Shown here piece by piece: positions 56,483 through 64,000 of a stretch of DNA of 64,000 bases. The stretch's first letter is position 1. Every line of letters begins with the position of its first letter. The translations under genes were made by a program, and so were the position numbers. The DNA lies in assembly GCA_014529385.2 (NCBI GenBank), contig CM043945.1:151505741-151569740 (forward strand), in the 5' to 3' direction. The notes beneath the pieces are model-generated. The model searched no databases. It saw only the letters and a program-made list of their open reading frames with translations, and was not told where the DNA came from. The stretch comes from Adiantum capillus-veneris. Lineage: Eukaryota; Streptophyta; Polypodiopsida; Polypodiales; Pteridaceae.

Positions 56483-57540
56483 TGAGTAAGAGCATGGATA
56501 ACCGCCAAAAGCTCTTTCTCATAAATCTGTGCTGTCAATTCCGTCCTTGAGAACGATCGGCTCTCGTAAGCAATGACATGGCCTTCTTGCATTAGCACAG
56601 CATCCAGACTACGACCACAAGCATCACAATATACTTCAAATGACTTCTGCAAGTCCGGCAAAGTCAAAATCGGTCCCGTAGTCAATTTCTCTTTCAATGT
56701 CTGAAAGGCAGTCACCTCTATGGGTCCCCACGAGAAAGAGACTCCTTTCTGTGTTAAGATATGAAAAGGGAAAGCAACCTCTGCAAACTTTCGAATGAAC
56801 CGCCTGTAGTACGAACACAATCCCAAGAAGCTTCTAACTTCATGGACATTCTTTAAATCGGGCCAATCACAGATAGTCTCTATCTTGGCCGGATCCATCT
56901 GCATTCCTGCTGTTGCCGACACAGTGTGTCCCAAAAAGTGTATTTCTGGTAGGAAAAATTCACTTTTCTTCGCATTAATCACTAACTTGTGATCTCGTAA
57001 TGCCTGAAAGACCTGAAGCAGATGATCTCTATGTTCTACCTCATTCATGGAGAAAACAATGATATCATCAAAGATAGTTACAACAAATAGCCTGTACTCT
57101 CGAAAAATCCTGTCCATCATCCGATTAAATGTCGCAAGAGCATTGGTTAAGCCAAAAGGCATCACCAAAAACTCAAATAACCCAAAAGTCCTCCGAAAGG
57201 CTGTCTTGTAGACGTCTCCCGACGCGATTCGGATCTGATGATATCCACTCTTCAAATCAATCCTGCTAAAACACGAGGATCCCTGTAATTTGTCGAGTAT
57301 ATCATCGATCCTAAGAATCGGAAATCTGTTCTTGATGGTGATTTTGTTGAGAGCTCTATAATCGATGCACATTCTCCAAGATCCGTCTTTCTTCAAAACC
57401 AACAACACTGGAGAGCAATACGGTGAAGTACTAGGCTGGACAAGACCTTTTTCCAAGAGGTCTTTCACTTGGTTTATAATCTCTTCGTTCTCACACGGTA
57501 AGGTGGCCGGTTCGATGGTGTGCTTCCAGGTATCAGATCA
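56431..57540 (-). pseudogene. Chromovirus copy 2: reverse transcriptase and RNase H
   Basis: 345 codons are open on the minus strand from 57468. RT: PYCSPVLLVLKKDGSWRMCI, catalytic aspartate in RIDLKSGYHQIRI, MPFGLTNALATF, and the intact IFDDIIVFS (residues 132-140). RNase H: FEVYCDACGRSLDAVLMQ, with the first catalytic aspartate at about 282, and YEKELLAVIHAL. It is the best-preserved RT in the window. A frameshift near 56450 separates the end of RNase H. The true polyprotein starts further upstream; the ATG at 57468 is internal. Confidence 0.85.
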
Positions 57541-58425
57541 ATGGTATGATCTTGGCGTTCTTTATCAAGTTCAGACATATTTGTCCTATCCTCATCACTC
57601 AACTCTTTCATAAAGATCGAGTAAACAAACAAACTGGATTTCATTAACTTTGAAATGGCCAAAGCCGATACAATAGGGACAGACTCGCCCTTAAGTTTAA
57701 TATCAAGTACAATGGTTTTGCTCTTCTGTGTAGTCAATGTCGCTTTTCTCGCCCGATAGTCGACCACGGCGTTGTTCTTGTGGTACCAGGGAATTCCCAA
57801 GAGAACATCACAACCTTCCAAAGGCATTATATAAAAGTCCTCATACCCCAAATACCCCTGACAATGCAACCGAAGTTTGCCAATGACATATGTAATGGCT
57901 ATATCCCTGCCGGGTGCCACTAGAACTGCATCCGCAAGTGGTCCCATCCGATCGAGAGTGATCTCGAGCCGCGCCGCCAATTCCGGTGAAATGAAGTTTG
58001 CCTTGGCTCCTCCATCAAAGAAGATCAAGGCTTCTTGGTCTTTCACTTTGCCCCAAGCTCGGCACAATTCTGTACTCTCATTAAACGTGCTCGGATCGGT
58101 ACCCACGCAATCTGGAACCAGTCCTGTTTTCATCATGCCTCTTCTTCCACGTTTCTCAGCTGCTCTCAAACTCCGAAGCCTCTCATCGTCCTTGTTATGT
58201 TCTTTCTGTGCCTTTTTAGGGCACTTTGCGGAGATATGTCCAGTTTCCCCGCATCCAAAGCACTTCCCCTCCTTGATGTAGCGAGCTCTCTCCTGAGGAG
58301 TGAGCTTGGGCCGTGCATCTTTCTTTTCTAGGTTGCTCTTTCTCTTTCTATTTTCATTTGTTGAAGTTTGTTCGGCTCTTTGCGTCGTGATCTCATCAGT
58401 GAGGTAGGTGTTGCTAAATTGGCTT
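57541..58425 (-). pseudogene. Chromovirus copy 2: gag end and protease
   Basis: On the minus strand, a knuckle CFGCGETGHISAKCPK (near 58225-58270) is followed by a frameshift and the frame 58169-57474. That frame has the retropepsin block IFFDGGAKANFIS and CDVLLGIPWYHKNNAVVDY, then KLMKSSLFVYSIFMKELSD leading to RT; a deletion relative to copy 1 lies near 57540. Homology to copy 1 stops at 58425 (equivalent to 16850), so capsid and 5' LTR are missing. Confidence 0.75.
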
Positions 58426-58434
58426 TATCTGACA

Positions 58435-58560
58435 GAAAAATAATTCTAAATAAATTATTGGATTTATAAGTGAGAGGGTTTTCTCGCTTGGAACAACAGG
58501 AAAAATTATTCTAAATGAATTATTGGAATTTTAAGTGAGAGGGTTTTCCTCACTAGAGAC
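58435..58560. repeat. 65-bp tandem duplication
   Basis: Two copies (58435-58499 and 58500-58560) start GAAAAATAATTCTAAAT and GAAAAATTATTCTAAAT and both end in GTGAGAGGGTTTTC-like sequence. It directly precedes the hairpin array. Confidence 0.75.
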
Positions 58561-58581
58561 ATCCGAGTACAGAGTATTCCT

Positions 58582-58847
58582 AGTGCGTCATTCAAAGTAA
58601 TGACGGGAGCACTGTGAACGGGAATATCTGTAAGGCCACCACGAACGGGTACTGCTGATGCGTCACATCGGATGGGTGACAAGGAGCATCGGAAAGAAGT
58701 ATCCGACCATCCGGGAATGGACATCTCTGGTGCGTCATAGGATGGGTGATAGAGCATCGTGAAGGAGACTGTACCGTAAGTTCGGTAGGAAAGGACTAGG
58801 TGATGGGTATTCCTGATGCGTCACAAGGTGGGTGACGGGTGCATCAG
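58582..58847. repeat. Array of four related stem-loops
   Basis: Hairpins at 58582-58613, 58655-58692, 58727-58760 and 58813-58847, spaced 73, 72 and 86 bp. Each has an outer stem, an inner stem, a 6-9 nt loop and a 3-5 nt bulge on the 3' side. Outer stems: AGTGC/GCACT in the first, CTGATGC/GCATCGG in the second, CTGATGC/GCATCAG in the fourth. Inner stems: GTCATT/AATGAC in the first, GTCAC/GTGAC in the second and fourth, and GTCAT/GTGAT with wobble pairs in the third. Pairing is kept while the sequence changes. No protein is encoded. Confidence 0.7.
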
Positions 58848-59264
58848 AAAGGGGATAACCATAGTCGAGAGGAAATCCAAACTGGAAAAGACGAATATGC
58901 GTATAGACGCAAGCACAAGAATAAAGATGGGTTCTGAGAAGCTTTTCTTAAAAAGCGGAATATTTTAACGAGTTTTCCGGGAAGAGCAAACGCTTTCCCA
59001 CGAGGAATCTATGTATGCATTGCATTTGTGCATGTGGTTGTATCCAGGGACGCCTGGGAAGTGTTGTGAAAGGCATTGTTTTTAACTTATAAGGTTTTAT
59101 TGAGTTTTTGGGCAGGATCAGACCAATTTTAAAATATGTCGACCGCCCACTTAATAAGTGGACAGCCATTTAGAAAATAAAGCAACAAAACCAACCAGCG
59201 AATTCTCTCTCCCTATTTCGGGTAGAACAGAAAAAAAAAATTGAAAAAAAAAATTGGAAAAAAA
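58848..59264. other. Unassigned spacer with A-rich end
   Basis: No gene is seen. Bases 59230-59268 are three A9-10 runs separated by TTG or TTGG, directly before the truncated LTR. Confidence 0.4.
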
Positions 59265-60023
59265 AATTGGCAGTAGGAGCACCTTGCTCAACAGGCAACT
59301 TCTCAGCAAGACCAACCCCCGCGACTACTCTGGCGTTTTCTCCACAGAAGACCTAGCGTTTCTTGCATCAGATCAGCCTTGGCGATTTGTACACAGCAGA
59401 TCAGCCCCGGCGTCATCACGACCCAGCAGATCAGCCTAGCGTTTTTGCATTTGCAGAACCCCGGCGACAGAAGGACCAATTTCAGCCCCTGGCGTTTTTG
59501 GATTTCAGCAGCAAATTAAGACCGGCATTATTCACCTAAAGTGTAGCAGATTCAGCCCGTAAAGACCATCAGTTTTCAGCCCTAAGAAACCTCATTTTTC
59601 AGCCAAGAAAACGCAGCCAAAACAGTCATTTTCAGCCATCGAAACAGTCCCGAAATTCAGCGATTAGAAGATCTCAGATTTCAGCCATCATCGTCGTCGT
59701 CGTCGTCGTCATCGGCATAGACCAAGTTGCATAGTCCATTGCATACGCATTGTACACCTTTGTGCAATCAAAGAATAGACCACTCTCACCGACGAGAGTG
59801 GGGCCTTCGGAGGAGGGTTTTACAAACTCTCGGTTGTCGTATCTCTTCTCTCTCCTTCTCTCAGTCTCATTCACTTGAACGCACAATATCCACTCACTTT
59901 GTTCGTGACCATAGCACTCTACAGACGGAAAGCTCTCTCTTTCCCTAAGAACTAAAAGGAACCTTGAGCAATAAAGATCACTAATCCTGAGAAAATACAA
60001 CATTCATTCCGCTGCACCTTACA
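59265..60023 (+). repeat. 5' LTR of His/Asp-family copy c (5' truncated)
   Basis: Homologous to 62425-63175, starting at ATTGGCAG and ending CTGCACCTTACA, one base before the primer site. About 360 bp of the LTR start, including the TATA box, are missing. It has the hairpin at 59780-59801 (one mismatch) and a (TCG)n run near 59690-59712. Confidence 0.8.
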
Positions 60024-60024
60024 T

Positions 60025-60036
60025 TGGTATCAGAGC
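60025..60036 (+). promoter_or_regulatory. Primer-binding site of copy c (initiator tRNA-Met type)
   Basis: TGGTATCAGAGC, one base after the LTR, is the standard plant retrotransposon match to the initiator tRNA-Met 3' end. Confidence 0.85.
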
Positions 60037-60501
60037 TTTGGAAGTGTTCTGCATTACTTAAGGAAAGAACCACAAGAAATTTTTTTTGCTTGTTGCGATC
60101 GCACGAACCCAAGTTTACTTGGGTGTGGCGATTCCTAATCGTGTTTTGTTGAAGAGTGACAGGAATCCCAAGAAAGAAGGGCTTGTCCAGCCTCCCCTTG
60201 TGTCTCTTTTCACTCATTGAGAGCGGACCATGCACTTAGCGACCGGCCAATCGACGTGAGGTGGGAAAAAGCAACCTTGGTGTGACCGCAAGGCCGCCAA
60301 GGGGTGCGCCCGCAGAAAAGGGTAGAACTCGGGTGAAGAGAAGATCCTTCTCCAACGCGATTTGCAAGCGAAAGAAAACCTCAAGAACCTCAAGAAACAA
60401 GACCCCCAAGAACCCAAGTTCCTCGTGAACTTCAAAACCCAAGACCCTCAAGAACCCAAGTTCCTCGTGACCTTAAGAACACAAGAACCCACGATTGCAG
60501 A

Positions 60502-61931
60502 ATGGTCATCACTAGAAGCGGAATGGATACTTCGCTTGGAGGTGATGAGCATGAGAGAGGCGAAGAAGAATTTTCCCCACCAGGAGGTTTTTCCGACCCT
60601 CCCCTATCTACGACAAAGATTGCACTAACTCCTATGGAGGAGTTGGAACAAGAAAGAGAAGCAGACAGAAAAGCCTACGAAGAAGACATGGCAGCCATCG
60701 AGCGTAAGTACCAAGAAAGATGGCAGCCATAGCGCGCGAGAGCAAAGCAAGACAAGCAGATTTTGATCGCGAGATCAAAGCACAAAAAGAAAAGAGCGAC
60801 CAACACATGAAAGAGTTCTTGCGACTCTTTTCTATTGTGCAAGCGCAATTCGCACAAGATCAGGAAAAGGAGACTCTCTCAGTCTCTACTTCTCCAAAGC
60901 ATGACCCACAAGATTTGCATGATTGTGTGAAGCATGATGATGATTTGATTGACAATGACTTGCATGATGATTTGAAGCACAATGATAAGCATGATGATTT
61001 GGATGACAATGACAAGCATGATGATTTACATGATCAAGATGTGGTTTCTCACAAGCATGATGAGTTGCATGATCTAGATGTGATTTCTCACAAGCATGAT
61101 GAGTTGCATGAAGAGGATGTGATTGTTCACAAGGATGATGTGTTAGTTGATGCTTTTTCTAGCGAAGCTAACCTCGTTGTAGATTCGATCAATCACCAAG
61201 AATCGATCTTGGCTTTCGAGTCGAGGTCCACAGAACCCCCACACGACGATTCGATCATTCAGGACGAACCAATCTTGGCTCTCGAGCCTTGGTCCAAAGA
61301 ACCATCACAGGAAGTATTATGTGTTCGCATGATTGGTACGCACGCATTGTTCGAGTGTTTCATTCGTGAAGGTTTCCTGTATTTTAGTCAACATCGTTAT
61401 GTGATCCCTTTTCCTAGGCACGACATATTGTATGTTGAGCACGTTTCTCTCATCGATGAGCACGAATGTATGCGGATTGTCCATGAAAAGCTGAAAAGTT
61501 TGTATGTCAGGAAACCACATTCCATGTCTCTTCCTTGGCATGACACAGTGTCCGAACGAGCACATGATTGTATGAGCACCAAGCATGGGCATTTTCATTG
61601 TGATTTGCCACAGTTGATTGATTTTGATCAAACAGAAAAGATTCGATCGCATTGTTTGCATGTGTTTGATGAACGGGTTGTCACTCCGTCTCTATGTTCA
61701 TCTACATGGCATACACAGTCTTTAGAGAAGACAAGATTTTTTTCCTTCACTTTACATGGAATGAGTATGTTCATGGTTTTGTGTTGGAGATGGTTTCAGG
61801 AATTTTCAGCCATGGAGATTCTTGAAGACGAAAGACGCAGGACTCTAGACGAAGTTGACGCAAGAAAGGAGATAAGACTTTGTGTCGCTTTCGGCGCGGC
61901 CCAAAGAAGCAAGCATTGCAGACCTTTATGA
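60502..61931 (+). CDS. His/Asp-repeat protein, copy c (one frameshift)
   Basis: The frame 60502-60732 encodes the family N-terminus (MVITRSGMDTSLGGDEHERG). It overlaps a second frame, 60720-61931 (403 aa), after a one-step shift; copy a shows this region should be continuous. In the 403-aa part: residues 1-50 charged coiled-coil-like; 60-141 His/Asp repeats (KHDDLDDNDKHDDLHDQD, SHKHDELHDLD), where about half of the residues are His or Asp; 150-198 acidic linker with repeats of (S/P)ILA(F/L)E; from 199 a conserved region (VLCVRMIGTHALFECFIRE, RHDILYVEHVSLIDEHEC, SHCLHVFDERVVTPSLCSST, MFMVLCWRWFQEFSAMEIL) that I do not recognise. There is no RT, integrase, knuckle or protease. The repeat composition suggests metal or cation binding, which is inference. 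Confidence 0.7.
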
Positions 61932-62064
61932 AGTTCAAGTACCACACTACCCACACATCAAAGTGGGCCGGCGAAGAGTCCCTTCCAAGATTCCGGATGC
62001 TGTTGGCGATCTCCCTCGACGCCATACAGTTCGGTACCAGTATCTCACTTTGAAAAGGAGGGGA
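61882..62064 (+). pseudogene. Terminal coding segment and polypurine tract, copy c
   Basis: A frame shifted from the main ORF reads ARPKEASIADLYEVQVPHYP and KVGRRRVPSKIPDAVGDLPR, conserved in copies a and in the inverted fragment at 47170-47413. It may be the true C-terminus before a frameshift. It ends at the polypurine tract AAAAGGAGGGGA (62053-62064). Confidence 0.5.
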
Positions 62065-63175
62065 TGTCACGTGACACATCCCAACCCAATGTGTCCGTGG
62101 ACAAGGTATACCATAGCAGGGTTCAGTCAGTCTAGCCAGTTTAGATTAGCAGTGATCTGGCACTTTTGTGAGTCTATTCGTAGACCGTGCATGCCCAGTC
62201 ACTTAGCATAGATGCATATCCTCCAGTTGCACACAGCATGATCATCAGAATTCCCATCAGAATCCATTAGCATCAGTTAGGGGAATTTTCCAGTGCATTT
62301 AGCCTATTTTCCTATTTATTGGGATTTTCGATTATTATTTTTAAGTGACTTTCCAACAAAAGTAGGTAGGGCAATTTTGCTAAGTTAATATATAGGCAAA
62401 CCCAAGTTAGCAGTAATTGGCAGAAGAGGCAACAGGAGCACCTTGCTCAACAGGCAACTTCTCAGCAAGACCAACCCTCGCGACTACTCTGGCGTTTTCT
62501 CCACAGAAGACCTAGCATTTTTTGCATCAGATCAGCCTTGGCGATTTGTGCACAGCAGATCAGCCCCGACGTCATCACGACCCAGCAAATCAGCCTAGCG
62601 TTTTTGCATTTGCAAAACCCCGGCGACAGAAGGACCAATTTCAGCCCCTGGCGTTTTTGGATTTCAGCAGCAAATTAAGACCGGCATTATTTACCTAAAG
62701 TGTAGCAGATTCAGCCCGTAAAGACCATCAGTTTTCAGCCCTTAGAAACCTCATTTTCAGCCAAGAAAACGCAGCCAAAACAGTCATTTTCAGCCACCGA
62801 AACAGTCCGGAAATTCAGCGATTAGAAGATCCCAGATTTCAGCCATCGTCGTCGTCGTCGTCGTCGGCATAGACCAAGTTGCATAGTCCATTGCATACGC
62901 ATTGTACACCTTTGTGCAATCAAAGAATAGACCACTCTCGCCGACGAGAGTGGGGCCTTCGGAGGAGGGTTTTACAAACTCTCGGTTGTCGTATCTCTTC
63001 TCTCTCCTTCTCTCAGTCTCATTCACTTGAACGCACAATATCCACTCACTTTGTTCGTGACCACAGCACTCTACAGACGGAAAGCTCTCTCTTTCCCTAA
63101 GAACTAAAAGGAACCTTGAGCAATAAAGATCACTAATCCTGAGAAAATACAACATTCATTCCGGTGCACCTAACA
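62065..63175 (+). repeat. 3' LTR of His/Asp-family copy c
   Basis: 1,111 bp, starting TGTCACGTGACACATCC and ending GGTGCACCTAACA. TATA-like TATATAG at 62389-62395; motif field 62480-62830; (GTC)n run 62847-62866; perfect hairpin at 62932-62953. It defines the family's LTR boundaries together with the polypurine tract on its left. Confidence 0.85.
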
Positions 63176-63373
63176 AGCATGATCTCCTCTCTTTCTCTGT
63201 AAAGGAGGACGACTCTGGGAAGATACGGGAAGAAGCCATGACAAGCCAAGAGAGAAGTAAGCAGGCGGAAACCTAAGTCCTGTAGGAAAAGCTCGCGGAG
63301 TTGGGAAAAAAAAAAATTCTCTCTGCAAGAAGTCGACACAAGACTTGGGATTCTCTGAGAAGGCGACAAGAGC

Positions 63374-63830
63374 ATGATGCTCAAGAACCTAGAGAATCCT
63401 AGGAGCGGAATGCTCAAGATCCTTCAGAATCCAGAAAATATCCATGAACATCAATCCATAACCATAGCCAAGAAATCCCGTCATTCCAGGAAGGATATGA
63501 AGAAGGTCTTTAGACCTCAGAACACTCCGGTCAAGTTTGATACTTTTGATGGATGGGAAGATGTCCAAAAAGCTAACGCTTTCATTCGATCGTTTGAAGT
63601 TGCCTTTGCAAGCGGCAATTGCTGAAAAGCGTCGAAGGTGAGGCATGTGACCAAACACCTCAAGGGGGATTGCAAGTACTTGGTGGTATACCAAAGCTTT
63701 GCAAGGAACTTACAACAAGACTTGGATTCAATTCAAGGCTGAATTTTCGGACAAATTTTTTTCCTCTACACTTTGAGGAAGGCATTCAAGAAGATTGGGA
63801 TTGGTTTGCCCAATAGGAACACGAGCGAGT
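63374..63830 (+). pseudogene. Gypsy gag N-terminal fragment at window edge
   Basis: The plus-strand product includes RPQNTPVKFDTFDGWEDVQK and ANAFIRSFEVAFASGNC, matching the start of the gag capsid in the chromovirus at 16360-16450 (SIKFDTF ... ALAFIQQFHIAFSGG). A stop at 63624 and later shifts break it; further frames contain HVTKHLKGDCKYL. The element runs off the right edge. The preceding 200 bp (63176-63373) show no features apart from an A10 run at 63306. Confidence 0.55.
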
Positions 63831-64000
63831 CAAAGCAAGTAGTGGTTCACTCTTGCCAAGGTAGCTCCATTCTCGATCATCTCTGAGGAAGGAAAGATGA
63901 ACAAATTTAACGAAGGACTTTTGCCCGAATTTTGTAAACCCATCTGCAAGATACTTTGCAGCAGATGGTGGAGTCAGCAATAAAAGCTTAAAGTGTACAC

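Noticed and set aside
58655-58847. Hammerhead ribozyme (CTGATG plus GAAA words)
   Set aside because: CTGATG pairs with CATCAG to close the hairpin instead of forming the conserved core; the CUGAUGA and GAAA core positions and a third stem cannot be placed.

Overview
The window is nuclear DNA of a land plant, made mostly of transposable elements. Evidence for this is a spliced AP-1 gamma-adaptin gene with GT/AG introns, plant-type Ty3/gypsy retrotransposons (a chromodomain 'chromovirus' lineage and a Tat-like lineage), plant primer-binding sites and LINE remnants. I cannot name the species; a large-genome, possibly non-flowering plant would fit.

0-9 kb: a head-to-tail array of truncated LINE copies on the minus strand, separated by (GA/TC)n tracts and split by a solo LTR (3219-4695) with a perfect GGGCA target-site duplication (TSD). 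Then come a tRNA-like remnant, a LINE reverse transcriptase scrap, and a possible 3' exon of the adaptin gene at 7335-7538.

9-35 kb: a nest of LTR elements. The outer layer is a minus-strand Tat-like element whose two halves (3' LTR, integrase and RNase H at 8914-11893; 5' LTR, gag, protease and RT at 31982-35383) lie on either side of everything else. Inside are a decayed gag-protease element (12363-16180, minus) and a decayed chromovirus (16217-31981, plus). The chromovirus integrase is split by a well-preserved 10.2 kb non-autonomous element (19492-29719) with 1,068-bp LTRs, a GTGGT TSD, a tRNA-Asp-like primer site and no pol genes. Its leader carries six exact copies of a 24-bp perfect palindrome, the most striking structure in the window.

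35-42 kb: ten consecutive, phase-compatible exons of an AP-1 gamma-adaptin gene (minus), the only clear host gene.

42-63 kb: solo LTRs, then several copies of a second non-autonomous LTR family in both orientations. Its LTRs begin with the palindrome TGTCACGTGACA and its primer site matches initiator tRNA-Met. It encodes a protein with a His/Asp-rich repeat tract and a conserved C-terminal region I do not recognise. A second chromovirus copy (55314-58425, minus) and an array of four structured hairpins (58582-58847) lie among these copies. The window ends in another gypsy gag fragment.

The autonomous chromovirus copies here are broken, so the two non-autonomous families presumably depended on RT and integrase supplied elsewhere.
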